This document shows, in pieces, positions 17,325-28,898 of a DNA stretch of 64,000 nucleotides. The stretch lies in the NCBI RefSeq assembly GCF_004362215.1, contig NZ_SNWR01000002.1, forward strand, positions 2,294,001 through 2,358,000. Direction: 5' to 3'. The notes beneath the pieces were generated by a model. It worked only from the letters and a program-made list of their open reading frames with translations. It ran no database searches and was not told the DNA's origin. This DNA is from Paractinoplanes brasiliensis (lineage in GTDB: Bacteria > Actinomycetota > Actinomycetes > Mycobacteriales > Micromonosporaceae). Position 1 is the first letter of the stretch. Every line of letters starts with the position of its first letter. A program made the translations under genes and the position numbers.

Positions 17325-18350
17325 ATGGAATATCGCACGCTCGGGCGCAGCGGATGCGCCGTCTCCACGCTCTGTCTGGGCACCATGACCTTCGGCGACG
17401 AGTCCGACGAGAAGGTGTCGCACGCCCAGCTCGACCGGTTCGTCGAGGCCGGTGGCACATTCGTCGACACCGCGGACGTCTACTCGGCCGGCGAATCGGA
17501 ATCGATCATCGGTCGCTGGCTGTCCTCGCGCCCGGCCGACGTCACCGAAGCCGTCGTGCTCGCCACCAAGGGCCGTTTCCCGATGACGCCCGACCCGAAC
17601 GGCGCCGGGCTCTCGGCCCGCCACCTCACCCGCGCGCTCGACGCCTCGCTGAGCCGGCTCGGTGTCGACGCCGTCGACCTCTACCAGGCGCACGCGTGGG
17701 ACCCGTACACCCCGCTGGAGGAGACGCTGCGGACTTTGGACGGCTTCGTCCGGGCCGGCAAGATCCGCTACTACGGGTTCTCGAACTTCACCGGCTGGCA
17801 GCTCACCAAGGCCGTCGGGCTGGCGCGGGAGCTCGGCCTGACCGGCCCGGTCAGCCTGCAGCCCCAGTACAACCTGCTGGTCCGCGAGACGGAGTACGAG
17901 GTCGTGCCCGCCTCGCTCGACGCCGGCCTGGGCCTGCTGCCGTGGAGCCCGCTCGGCGGCGGCTGGCTCACCGGCAAGTACCAGCGGGACCAGCGGCCGA
18001 CCGGCGACACCCGGCTCGGCGACAACCCGGAGCGCGGGATGGAGGCGTACGACCGGCGCAACGTCACCCGTACCTGGGATGTGATCGAAGCCGTGCAGGG
18101 CATCGCGGAGGCGCGCGGCGTGTCGATGGCCGAGGTCGCCCTGGCCTGGGTCACCGACCGTCCCGGCGTGACCTCGACGATCCTGGGCGCCCGCACGCTC
18201 GACCAGCTCGAGACCAACCTCAAGGCCGCCGGGCTGCACCTGACCGACGAGGAGACCACGACCCTGAACGAGGCGAGCGACCCGCGGCCCAACGACTACC
18301 CGTACGGGCCTCTCGGCATCGGCCAGCGGGGGCGGACCCTAACGCCGTAA
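17325..18350 (+). CDS. Aldo/keto reductase
   Basis: The 341-residue NADPH-dependent reductase belongs to the YajO/Kv-beta-like branch of AKRs. It starts MEYRTLGRSGCAVSTLCLGT and carries the catalytic tetrad: Asp and Tyr in FVDTADVYSAGESE, Lys in VLATKGRF, and His in YQAHAWDP. The cofactor loop near the C-terminus (TSTILGARTLDQLETNL) is present. AGAGGG precedes the ATG. It converges on, and overlaps by 12 bases, the gene on the minus strand. Substrate unknown. Confidence 0.93.
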   Translation: MEYRTLGRSGCAVSTLCLGTMTFGDESDEKVSHAQLDRFVEAGGTFVDTADVYSAGESESIIGRWLSSRPADVTEAVVLATKGRFPMTPDPNGAGLSARHLTRALDASLSRLGVDAVDLYQAHAWDPYTPLEETLRTLDGFVRAGKIRYYGFSNFTGWQLTKAVGLARELGLTGPVSLQPQYNLLVRETEYEVVPASLDAGLGLLPWSPLGGGWLTGKYQRDQRPTGDTRLGDNPERGMEAYDRRNVTRTWDVIEAVQGIAEARGVSMAEVALAWVTDRPGVTSTILGARTLDQLETNLKAAGLHLTDEETTTLNEASDPRPNDYPYGPLGIGQRGRTLTP

Positions 18351-20079
18351 CGCCTCGCGCAGATTGACCAGCAGCACGGCGGCCGCGGCGGCGAACAGCC
18401 CGAACGCGACGACGTAACGTCCCTCGAACCACAGCACCACGAGCAGCGCGAGGCTCACGGCGGCGAGCAGCAGACGCAGCAGAACCGCCAGGAGCTTTCC
18501 CCGTACGAGGCCCTCGACGCACAGCACGCCCAGCAGCCAGACGGCCGCCAGGTCGAGCCCGCCCGTGGCCAGCGGGGAGATCGCCGCCCCGGCCGCCAGC
18601 AGGATCAGCGGGGTGCTCAGCACGGCCCACCACGACATGAGCCGCCCGCGCAAGCCGGTCGCCGCCAGCATGGGCAGACGCCGGTGCATCAGGTGGGCGT
18701 GCGGAGGCTGGGCCCCGTTCCCGGCCACGACCGTACGGGCCTGTTCGTCGGCCAGCCGGGTGCGTTCCATCCGCAGCCCGAGGAGCCGGCGTTCCTGCTG
18801 CTGCAGGGCCCGCACCTCGGGCGACGCGACCGGCAGGCCCGCCGCGGCGAGGGCCAGTTCCCGCTTGAGCCGGGTGATCTCGGCGTCGAGCTCGGCCAGC
18901 CGGTCGTCGTTCTCGCGCCGGCGCAACTCGATCAGCGCACGTTCGGCGGCCGGGCCGGGGGCGACCTTGGCCAGCCCGGCCCAGCCGACCGGGTCGGCCC
19001 ACGACTGCCGGGCGGTGCCGTCGCGTTCGTACCGCGGTCCGGCCGGTCCCCGCTCGCCGCCGAGCCGGTCACGGGTGTCACGCCCCCACAGCCCCCGGAA
19101 GTCACGCACCCAGTCGGTGTCGTCGCCGATCACCACCGGGCGCCACGCCTCGGGCTGCCCGGGTCCGACCGCCCGGCCGTCGCCGCGGGCGTAATCGACG
19201 TACGGGATGCCGAGCCCCGGCTGGCCGTCAGCCGCCCACGGCGCGAGCAGGCGTGCCGCCCGGCGCAGAGCGCCGACCAGACCGCGCAGGCGCGGAGGCC
19301 GTACGGTGATCAAATAGTCACCCGGCAGGTAGGCGCCCGAATGCGAACCGGCGCCCACGTACACGACCGGATGCCGTCCGCCGACCAGCGACAGGTCCGG
19401 GTCGTCCCAGCGCCGCCGCAGGTCGTCGCCGATCTCGTCGTGCGCCGAGAACACGACCCAGCGGGGCGGTGGCAGACCGTCCAGCCCCGTCACGCCCGTA
19501 CCGTCCAGGAAGATTGTGACGTGCTCCCAGTCGGCCTCGTGCTCGTTGACGCCGCCGAACGCCGACCGCCAGTTGTTGAAGCTGTAGAAGTACCAGTACT
19601 GGCAGACGATCCACGGGGCGTCCCGCAGCACCCGTCCGTGATAGACGGTGGTCACGCTGCAGCAGGAACGAGTGCGCCGCGCTGCCACCCGGCACGCTCC
19701 CCCGGAACAGCAGCGAGATCCGGTTGGCCGTGTCGACGAGCCGGGCCAGCAACCCCACCGACGCCAGCCGGCTCGACCGCCGCAGGTGCGGTGGCCGCTC
19801 CCGCAGCGGGATGTGCGCCACGCCGAGCCGCCCGCCCGTGCGGCCGACCCCCGACAGCGACAACTGCAGCCCCTGCTCGGCGCCCCCGGCCGCGGCCAGC
19901 CCGTCAAGCGTCAGCCCACCCGGCGCCTGCTCGACTGCGCTCTCCCCGGCCTCCAGCCGCCAGAGCCCGGCCCGCTCGACATACCGCTCGGCCGAAACCG
20001 GGAAGAAGTACTCCCCCTGAGTGAACCGGACCACCGGCTCGTACGCGCGCAACAACCGCAAGTCATCCTCGGACCCCAC
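18339..20079 (-). pseudogene. Frameshifted gene for a Vps62-like membrane protein
   Basis: Two overlapping frames together make one protein of about 580 residues. The first, from 20079, gives MGSEDDLRLLRAYEPVVRFT through AAHSFLLQ. Near 19,655 the sense passes to the other frame, which continues TTVYHGRVLRDAPWIVCQYW, then NEHEADWEHVTIFLDG and VVYVGAGSHSGAYLPGDY, the signature of Vps62/DUF946-like proteins. An acidic coiled-coil follows, then four membrane spans at the C-terminus. One base lost or gained in the sequence CTGCAGCGTGACC would explain it. It could be a sequencing error or a real mutation; codon use stays normal on both sides, which argues for a recent event or an error. Confidence 0.65.
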
Positions 20080-20201
20080 GACGGCACGCTACCGCCCTCC
20101 GCCGGAATGATCGCGGCGCCGAACGGGCCACCCTCCAGAAGCGGCGATCCACTTGTGACGACCGTTGACCGTGCCGCCACAAAGGACACGATCCGATACC
20201 A

Positions 20202-20222
20202 ACCTCCCATGTGGTGGGAGGT
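20202..20222. promoter_or_regulatory. Palindrome upstream of ABC importer operon
   Basis: ACCTCCCA (20202-20209) and TGGGAGGT (20215-20222) are perfect 8-bp arms around five bases, 74 bases before the binding-protein start. This could be an operator or an mRNA leader hairpin. The gap 20,080-20,295 holds no gene. Confidence 0.5.
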
Positions 20223-20295
20223 GAGTGGTTAGTGTCTCGCCAACGGTGACCACCGTCATGGCGTTTGTCCGTACCCACGAGGACGAGGTGAACAT

Positions 20296-21966
20296 ATGCG
20301 TGCGACCAGGATGCGGGCCACAAGGCTCGTCGCCGCCGGCGCCGTAGCGGCGCTGATGATCGGCGCGGCCGGCTGCGCCGAGAGCGACCGCGACGGTGGT
20401 GACGAGGGCTCGTCCGCGAGCGGCGGCACCTTCATCTTCGCGGGCGCCGGCGACCCCAAGAACTTCGACCCGATCTTCAACGACGACGGTGAGTCGTTCC
20501 GGCCGATCCGCCAGATCTACGACACCCTCGTCACGCACAAGCCGGGCACCGCCGAGCTGGTCGGCGGCCTGGCCGAGAGCTGGGAGAACGACCCGAGCGG
20601 CAAGGTGTGGACGTTCAAGCTGCGCCAGGGTGTCAAGTTCCACGACGGCACCCCGCTGGACGCGGCGGCGGTCTGCGCGAACTTCGACCGCTGGTACAAC
20701 ATGAAGGGCGAGGCCGCCCAGTCCCAGATGATCTATTACACGGACGTCTTCGGCGGGTTCGCCGGCAACCCGGACGCGCTCTACGACAACTGCAAGGCGC
20801 AGGACCCGTCGACCGCGGTGCTGACGCTGAAGCGCTACAAGGGAGCGTTCCCGGGCGCGTTCGCCCTGACCGCGTTCTCGATCGCCAGCCCGGAGGCGAT
20901 GAAGAAGTACGACGCCAACACGGTGACGCAGAACGGCGACTCGTTCTCGTACAGCGCGTTCGCCAACGAGCACCCGACCGGCACCGGCGCGTTCGTCTTC
21001 GGCGGCTGGAACAAGTCGACCGGTGAGATCACGCTCAACAAGAACCCCGACTTCTGGGGCGACAAGGCCAAGGTCGACAAGATGATCATCAAGATCATCA
21101 AGGATGAGAACACCCGGAAGCAGGAACTGCGCGCGGGCACGGTGCAGGCCATCGACTTCCCGGCCCCGGCCGACCGCAAGGCCCTCGCCGGCGAGGGTTA
21201 CAAGGTCCTCGACCGGCCCGCCTTCAACATCCTGTACCTGGGCATCAACCAGAAGAACAACCCCAAGCTCAAGGACTTCCGCGTACGGCAGGCGATCGCG
21301 TACGCGCTCAACCGGGCTCAGCTCGTGCAGACCAAGGGCCCGGGCGGCGCGAAGGTGGCCGACCAGTTCCTGCCCGACACCGTGGTCGGCTACGCCGGCG
21401 ACGTGCAGAAGTACGAGTACGACGTGAACAAGGCCAAGCAGCTGCTGAGCGAGGCCGGCGCGACCGGGCTGACGCTCAACTTCTACTACCCGACCGAGGT
21501 GTCCCGGCCGTACATGCCGAACCCGCAGGAGATCTTCACCGTGCTCGCCAACGACCTGCAGGCGGCCGGCATCAAGGTCAACGGCGTTCCCCGGCCCTGG
21601 AACGGCGGCTTCAAGGACGACGTGCAGCAGTTCGGCAAGCACGACCTGCACATGCTCGGCTGGACGGGCGACTACAACGACCCGGGCAACTTCGTCGGCA
21701 CGTTCTTCGGCCGGGCCAAGGCCGAGTTCGGCGACGACGCGATGACCGACATGTTCGACGCCATCGGCAAGGCCGACGCGACCGTCGACCCGGCCGGCAA
21801 GAAGGCCGCGTTCGAGCAGGTCAACCGTGACCTGGCGGCCAAGTGGCTGCCGGCCGTGCCGATCTGGCACGCCCCGCCGGCGCTGGCCACGGCCAAGAAC
21901 GTCGAGGGCCTGGTGCCCAGCCCGCTGACCGCCGAGGAGTTCAACACCGTCTCGCTCACCAAGTAG
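20296..21966 (+). CDS. Peptide/oligosaccharide ABC transporter substrate-binding lipoprotein (SBP family 5)
   Basis: The 556-residue lipoprotein has a signal peptide with lipobox MIGAAGC, the lipidated Cys being residue 27. The mature part is an SBP_bac_5 protein of the OppA/DppA type: FRPIRQIYDTLVTHKPG, LAESWENDPSGKVWTFKLRQ, VKFHDGTPLDAAAV, and VRQAIAYALNRAQL. It captures the substrate outside the membrane for the permease and ATPase genes that follow. GAGG lies upstream of the ATG. Family members bind peptides, nickel or sugars; the ligand cannot be told here. Confidence 0.92.
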   Translation: MRATRMRATRLVAAGAVAALMIGAAGCAESDRDGGDEGSSASGGTFIFAGAGDPKNFDPIFNDDGESFRPIRQIYDTLVTHKPGTAELVGGLAESWENDPSGKVWTFKLRQGVKFHDGTPLDAAAVCANFDRWYNMKGEAAQSQMIYYTDVFGGFAGNPDALYDNCKAQDPSTAVLTLKRYKGAFPGAFALTAFSIASPEAMKKYDANTVTQNGDSFSYSAFANEHPTGTGAFVFGGWNKSTGEITLNKNPDFWGDKAKVDKMIIKIIKDENTRKQELRAGTVQAIDFPAPADRKALAGEGYKVLDRPAFNILYLGINQKNNPKLKDFRVRQAIAYALNRAQLVQTKGPGGAKVADQFLPDTVVGYAGDVQKYEYDVNKAKQLLSEAGATGLTLNFYYPTEVSRPYMPNPQEIFTVLANDLQAAGIKVNGVPRPWNGGFKDDVQQFGKHDLHMLGWTGDYNDPGNFVGTFFGRAKAEFGDDAMTDMFDAIGKADATVDPAGKKAAFEQVNRDLAAKWLPAVPIWHAPPALATAKNVEGLVPSPLTAEEFNTVSLTK

Positions 21967-21980
21967 ATCCCGGCACGGCC

Positions 21981-22011
21981 GCGGCCCGGACCTTCGACAG
22001 GTCCGGGCCGC
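21981..22011 (+). promoter_or_regulatory. Strong hairpin between binding-protein and permease genes
   Basis: GCGGCCCGGACC and GGTCCGGGCCGC form a perfect 12-bp stem around TTCGACA, 14 bases after the binding-protein stop. Such intercistronic hairpins in importer operons typically stabilise or limit transcription so that the binding protein is made in excess. Confidence 0.75.
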
Positions 22012-22038
22012 CCCGCGCGGACGTAAAGGACAACCTCC

Positions 22039-23046
22039 ATGGTGAGAGTGATCTCGCGCCGCCTGATCCAGCTGGTCGTCACGCTGGTCGCCCTGACGAC
22101 GCTGGTCTTCTTCTGGCTGCGCAGCCTGCCCGGCGGGCCGGTCGACGCGCTGCTCGGCGAACGCGCCACCCCGCAGACCCGCGAGCTGCTGACCCGGGCC
22201 CTCGGCTACGACCAGCCGATCTGGGTGCAGTACGGCCGCTTCCTCAAGAACGTCGTCACCGGCAACTTCGGCAATTCCATCCGTACGGGTGAGCCGGTGA
22301 CGGAGGTGATCAGCCGATCCTTCCCCGCCACCGTCGAACTGGCCCTGGCCGCCATCATCATCGCGATCGGGCTGGGCGTCCCGCTGGGCTACCTCGCGGC
22401 CCGGTACCGCGGACGGCTGCTCGACAACGCCACCATCATCGTCACGCTGATCGGCATCTCGATCCCGATCTTCTTCCTGGGTTACCTGCTCAAGGACTGG
22501 CTGACCCAGGGGGTGCACGTCTTCCCGCCCTCGGGCCGGATCAGCACCGGCACCAACAACACCGAGGTGACCGGCTTCTTCGTGCTCGACGGGCTGCTGA
22601 CCCGCGAGCTCGACGCCTCGGCCGACGCGCTGTGGCATCTGGTGCTGCCCGCGGTCACGCTGGCCACCATCCCGCTGGCGATCATCGTACGGATCACCCG
22701 CGCGAGCGTCCTCGACGTGCTCGACGAGGACTACATCCGTACGGCCGACGCCAAGGGCCTGCGCAGCCCGACCATCCGCAAGCGGCACGTGCTGCGCAAC
22801 GCCCTGCTGCCGGTGGTCACCATCATCGGCCTGCAGACCGGCGCGCTGCTGGCCGGCGCGGTGCTGACCGAGAAGGTCTACAACTGGGGCGGCCTCGGCA
22901 CGCTGATCACCGACTCGATCAGCGGCAGCCGTGACTACCCCGTCCTGCAGGCCCTGATCCTGCTCGCCGCGGCCGTCTTCGTCGTGGTCAACCTGATCGT
23001 CGACCTCTCGTACGCGATCATCGACCCGAGGGTGCGTGTGCGATGA
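22039..23046 (+). CDS. ABC importer permease, OppB/DppB type
   Basis: The 335-residue permease has six membrane spans, an N-terminal FLRSLPGGPVDALL-like region, and the binding-protein-dependent transport signature in the cytoplasmic EAA loop (DYIRTADAKGLRSPTIRKRH). It forms the channel with the next gene, which it overlaps by four bases (ATGA). AAAGGA lies upstream of the ATG. Confidence 0.92.
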   Translation: MVRVISRRLIQLVVTLVALTTLVFFWLRSLPGGPVDALLGERATPQTRELLTRALGYDQPIWVQYGRFLKNVVTGNFGNSIRTGEPVTEVISRSFPATVELALAAIIIAIGLGVPLGYLAARYRGRLLDNATIIVTLIGISIPIFFLGYLLKDWLTQGVHVFPPSGRISTGTNNTEVTGFFVLDGLLTRELDASADALWHLVLPAVTLATIPLAIIVRITRASVLDVLDEDYIRTADAKGLRSPTIRKRHVLRNALLPVVTIIGLQTGALLAGAVLTEKVYNWGGLGTLITDSISGSRDYPVLQALILLAAAVFVVVNLIVDLSYAIIDPRVRVR

Positions 23047-23999
23047 GCCCAGGGGGAATCTCGGCCCTCGCCGACCACAAGCGCCGCCGCATCGAGGAGC
23101 TGATCGCCCGCACGTCCGAGCCGGGCGGGGTCAGCCTGCTGCGCGACGCCGGCCGCCGGCTGCTGCGCAACCCGACCGCGATCGTCGGCGCCACGATCAT
23201 CCTGCTGTTCCTGGTCATCGCGATCTTCGCGCCGCTGGTGGCGCCGCACGACCCGATCCAGCGGTTTCCCGAACTGACCAAGGACCTCACGGTCGACAAC
23301 ATCCCGGGCCCGTCGGCCGGGCACCCGTTGGGCAGCGACCCGCTGGGCCGCGACTTCGCGTCCCGGATGATCTACGGCGCCCGGCAGACGCTGTTCGTCG
23401 GCGTCCTGGCCACCCTGATCGGCCTGCTCATCGGCGTGCTGCTGGGCGCGCTGGCGGGTGCTGCCGGCGGCTGGGTCGACGTGCTGATCATGCGGCTCAC
23501 CGACGTCATGCTGGCCCTGCCCAGCCTGCTGCTGGCGATCACCCTGGTCGCCCTGGCCAGCGAGTCCACCCAATGGACGGTGATCATGGCGGTCGCGATC
23601 GTCAACGTGCCGATCTTCGCCCGGCTGCTGCGCGGGTCGATGCTGTCGCAACGCGAGAGCGACCACGTGCTGGCCGCCCGCTCGCTCGGCGTCAAACAGC
23701 GCGACATCGTGCTGCGGCACATGCTGCCGAACTCGCTGACCGCGGTCATCGTGCAGGCCACCCTGACCTTCGCGGTGGCGATCCTGGACGCGGCCGCGCT
23801 GTCGTTCCTCGGCCTGGGCGACCCGGACATCAACCGGGCCGAGTGGGGCCTGATGCTCGGTGTCGACGGGGTGCGGTATTTCGAGGTCCGGCCGGAACTG
23901 GCCTACTTCCCGGCCCTGGCCATCATCCTCGTGGCTCTCGGCTTCACCTTGCTCGGTGAGAGCATCCGCGAGGCGCTCGACCCGAAGAACCGGCGGTGA
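23043..23999 (+). CDS. ABC importer permease, OppC/DppC type
   Basis: The 318-residue second permease has an N-terminal cytoplasmic extension, the extracytoplasmic segment GHPLGSDPLGRDFASRMIYG typical of OppC-type proteins, five more spans, and the EAA loop SDHVLAARSLGVKQRDIVLR. It pairs with the previous product. The ATG at 23043 overlaps the upstream stop. Confidence 0.92.
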   Translation: MSPGGISALADHKRRRIEELIARTSEPGGVSLLRDAGRRLLRNPTAIVGATIILLFLVIAIFAPLVAPHDPIQRFPELTKDLTVDNIPGPSAGHPLGSDPLGRDFASRMIYGARQTLFVGVLATLIGLLIGVLLGALAGAAGGWVDVLIMRLTDVMLALPSLLLAITLVALASESTQWTVIMAVAIVNVPIFARLLRGSMLSQRESDHVLAARSLGVKQRDIVLRHMLPNSLTAVIVQATLTFAVAILDAAALSFLGLGDPDINRAEWGLMLGVDGVRYFEVRPELAYFPALAIILVALGFTLLGESIREALDPKNRR

Positions 24000-24005
24000 T
24001 CTGTC

Positions 24006-24989
<984 letters not shown>

Positions 24990-25053
24990 TCGACTGTACC
25001 GGAGTGAGCGAAGCGGCCGTAGGGCCACGAGGGCATGCCATGGGGGCTTCGGC

Positions 25054-26145
<1,092 letters not shown>

Positions 26146-26151
26146 GAGTCC

Positions 26152-26171
26152 CCAGGGCGGCGGCCGCCTGG
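26152..26171. terminator. Hairpin between convergent genes
   Basis: CCAGGGCGG and CCGCCTGG pair with one bulged base, just after the importer operon and before the convergent LuxR gene. It probably ends both transcripts. Confidence 0.5.
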
Positions 26172-26214
26172 CTTTGCGCGACCTGGCCGGGCGGCGGTGG
26201 GTGAGAACCCCGTG

Positions 26215-28824
26215 TCAGGCGCCGGGGTTGAGGGCGGCGGCCAGTTTCCTGCGGGACGTGATGGACAGCTTCCGGAAGATGCGGGTCAGGTGGTATTCGA
26301 CCGTCGACGTGCTCAGGAACAGGCGAGCGGCGATCTCGCTGTTGGTGGCCCCCGCGGCGGCCAGCGTGGCGACCTGGCGTTCCTGCGGGGTCAGATGGTC
26401 GTCGGCGCGGGCGCCGCGCGGGCGGGGACGCTCGCCTGTGGCCAGAAGTTCGGACCGCGTACGGGAGACGAAAGCCGCGGCGCCCATGCGGGTGAACATG
26501 TCGTGGGCCACGCGCAGGGAGACGCGGGCGTCGGCTCGGCGGCGTCGGCGGCGCAACCACTCGCCGTACAGCAGATGGGTCCGGGCCAGCTCGGTGGCGA
26601 GGGAGGTCCGGCCGAGCAGGTCCAGCGACTCGCGGTAGAAGGCTTCAGCGTCGTCGGTCATGAGTGCCCGGCAGCGGGCCAGCAGGCCCAGGCCCCAAAG
26701 TGTGCCGCTGTGGGGCGCGCGCTGCTCCAGGCGTACGAAGGCCGCCTTGGCCACCTCGTGGTCGCCGCTGCGGACGCCGGCCTCGACGATCTCGGGGAGG
26801 GCTCGGGCGGCGACGCCGGGCTTGTCGTCGTCGAGCGAGGAGCGCAGGCGGGCCAGGGCCGAGGGATAGTCGCCGAGGCCGATGTCCAGGACGGCCGTCG
26901 CGTGGCACGCCAGCGGATCAGAGCCGGTCGCAAGGCCCCGCCAGGCCAGCAGTTCGGCCCGCTGGACGGTGTCCCGCTGGGGTTGCCCCACCACCTGCGA
27001 CAGGTCGGCCGCCTCGTCGTGCAGCGCCTCGGCGGCGTCGAACCGGCCCGCTCGCAGTTCCCAGGCCGCCCCGACCGCGAGCGTGGTCCGCAGCGTGCCC
27101 AGGGCGCCGCTGCGGCGGTCGTACGCCTCGAGCCGGCGCCACACCCGCCGCCCGGCCTCCTCGTCCCACAGGTCGTCGGCGGTGACCAGGCTGATGGCGG
27201 CGAGCGGTGGACCCGCCTCGGCCAGATCGTCGTCCGAGCCGAGGGCGGTCAGCGCGTCGCGCATCAGCGGCACGGCGGCGCGGTAGTCACCGGCCAGGCG
27301 CTTGGCGTAGCCCATCAGGAACAGGTCCAGGTAGGAGTCCGGGGCGGCCGGCGCCGCGCGGGCCAGTTCCGTCGGGGTGAGACAGCCGCCGGCCAGGTGG
27401 GCCTGCAGGGCCTCGAACATCATCCGGCGGGCCAGCGCGGGGTCCGGGCCGGCGATCGAGGCAGCCGCCTCCAGCAGAATCCGGGGGGCCGTCGCATACC
27501 GGCCCGCGTACATCTCGGCCGTGGCCCGAGCCTGCCGGGCCAGCGCGTGGGGCACCGGACGGTCGAGGCCGGGCTCGGCGCGGTCGAGCATCCGCCCGGC
27601 GGTGGCCGGGTCGCCCAGCACGAGGTGAGCGCGGGCCGCCGCGACCAGGCGCGAGGCCTGCGCACGGGGGTCGGGCGACAGGTCGGCCGCCCGGGACAGG
27701 AAAGCGGCCCGTTCGGCGTGCCCGCCGCGTTCGCCGGCCTTCTCCAGCAGCGCGGCGACCTCTTCGTCGAGCCCGATAGTGGCCTGCGCGCGATGCCACG
27801 CGTGCCGTTCGGGATCCCGTACGGGGTCGTGGGCCGCGGCGAGGGCGGCGTGGACGCGCCGCCGGTCGGCCGGGTCGGCGCCGCGGTGTACGGCCGAACG
27901 GATCAGCGGGTGCCGGAAGCCGAGGGACTCGGTCAGGATGCCGGCAGAGTGCGCGGCGTCGGCCTGGTCGGCGGTCACGCCCAGGTGCGCGGCAGCCCGC
28001 CAGAGCAGCGCGGGGTTGTCGGGCGGCGCGACCGAGACGAGCAGCAGCACCAGCCGGGTGGGCGCCGGGAGCGGCGTGATCTGCCGCAGGAAGTGGGTCT
28101 CGAGCAGGTCACCGACGGGCAGCGGCGCGGGCAGCGGGGCGAGGCCGGCGAGCTGGCCGGGCGTGAGGGTGCGGGCCAGCTCGATCAGGGCCAGGGGATT
28201 GCCGCCCGTGCCGCCGACGAGGTGGTCCGCGACCGTGTCGTCGAGGCGTCCGGCGGCGCAGGCCGACAGCAGGGTGCGGGCGTCGTCGCGGGGCAGGCCG
28301 GTCAGCGTCGTCGTGGGCAGCCCGCTGACCGGCGCCAGCCCGTCCGGGCGGGTGGCGAACAGCAGCCCGAGGGACTCGGCGTGCAGGCGGCGGGCCACGA
28401 ACGTGAGCGCGTCGGCCGACTCCCGATCGAGCCACTGCGCGTCGTCGATCACGCAGAGCAGGGGTTCCGGTGTGGATGCCTCGGCGAGCAGAGTCAGCGT
28501 GGCCATGCCGACGAGGTAACGGTCGGCGGCCTCTCCGGCCGGGTGCCCGAACGCCGTACGCAGGGCGTCGCGCTGCGATGGGGGAAGCGCGCCGATGCCG
28601 GGCAGCCACGGTCGCAGCAACCGGTGCAGCGCCGCGTAGCCGAGACAGCTCTCGGGCTCGGCCCCGGCGATCGGGACAACCCGGAGACCGGACACCTGGC
28701 CGAGCAGGCTCGTCTTGCCGGCGCCCGGCTCACCCGCCAGCACCAGCGTGCCGCTGCGCCCGTCCCGCACCCCGGCCACCAGACCGGCCAGGACTCGCTG
28801 TTCCTCGTGACGGCCGATGAACAT
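26215..28824 (-). CDS. Large ATP-binding LuxR regulator (LAL family)
   Basis: The 869-residue LAL protein has an N-terminal AAA-type ATPase (FIGRHEEQRVLAGLVAGVRD, Walker A AGEPGAGKTSLLGQV near residue 33, Walker B LLCVIDDAQWLD), a long TPR-like helical middle, and a C-terminal LuxR helix-turn-helix (LTPQERQVATLAAAGATNSE, then STSTVEYHLTRIFRKLSIT). LALs are MalT-like activators that respond to small ligands. It lies downstream of a second LAL gene in the same direction and converges on the importer operon, which it may control, although that is inference. Confidence 0.92.
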   Translation of the reverse strand: MFIGRHEEQRVLAGLVAGVRDGRSGTLVLAGEPGAGKTSLLGQVSGLRVVPIAGAEPESCLGYAALHRLLRPWLPGIGALPPSQRDALRTAFGHPAGEAADRYLVGMATLTLLAEASTPEPLLCVIDDAQWLDRESADALTFVARRLHAESLGLLFATRPDGLAPVSGLPTTTLTGLPRDDARTLLSACAAGRLDDTVADHLVGGTGGNPLALIELARTLTPGQLAGLAPLPAPLPVGDLLETHFLRQITPLPAPTRLVLLLVSVAPPDNPALLWRAAAHLGVTADQADAAHSAGILTESLGFRHPLIRSAVHRGADPADRRRVHAALAAAHDPVRDPERHAWHRAQATIGLDEEVAALLEKAGERGGHAERAAFLSRAADLSPDPRAQASRLVAAARAHLVLGDPATAGRMLDRAEPGLDRPVPHALARQARATAEMYAGRYATAPRILLEAAASIAGPDPALARRMMFEALQAHLAGGCLTPTELARAAPAAPDSYLDLFLMGYAKRLAGDYRAAVPLMRDALTALGSDDDLAEAGPPLAAISLVTADDLWDEEAGRRVWRRLEAYDRRSGALGTLRTTLAVGAAWELRAGRFDAAEALHDEAADLSQVVGQPQRDTVQRAELLAWRGLATGSDPLACHATAVLDIGLGDYPSALARLRSSLDDDKPGVAARALPEIVEAGVRSGDHEVAKAAFVRLEQRAPHSGTLWGLGLLARCRALMTDDAEAFYRESLDLLGRTSLATELARTHLLYGEWLRRRRRRADARVSLRVAHDMFTRMGAAAFVSRTRSELLATGERPRPRGARADDHLTPQERQVATLAAAGATNSEIAARLFLSTSTVEYHLTRIFRKLSITSRRKLAAALNPGA

Positions 28825-28898
28825 CCGGCATCACCCCCGCACCAGGGGACCATCCGGCGCCGCCCGGGTACACCAGGGACGAACCCTGAACCCCGGGC

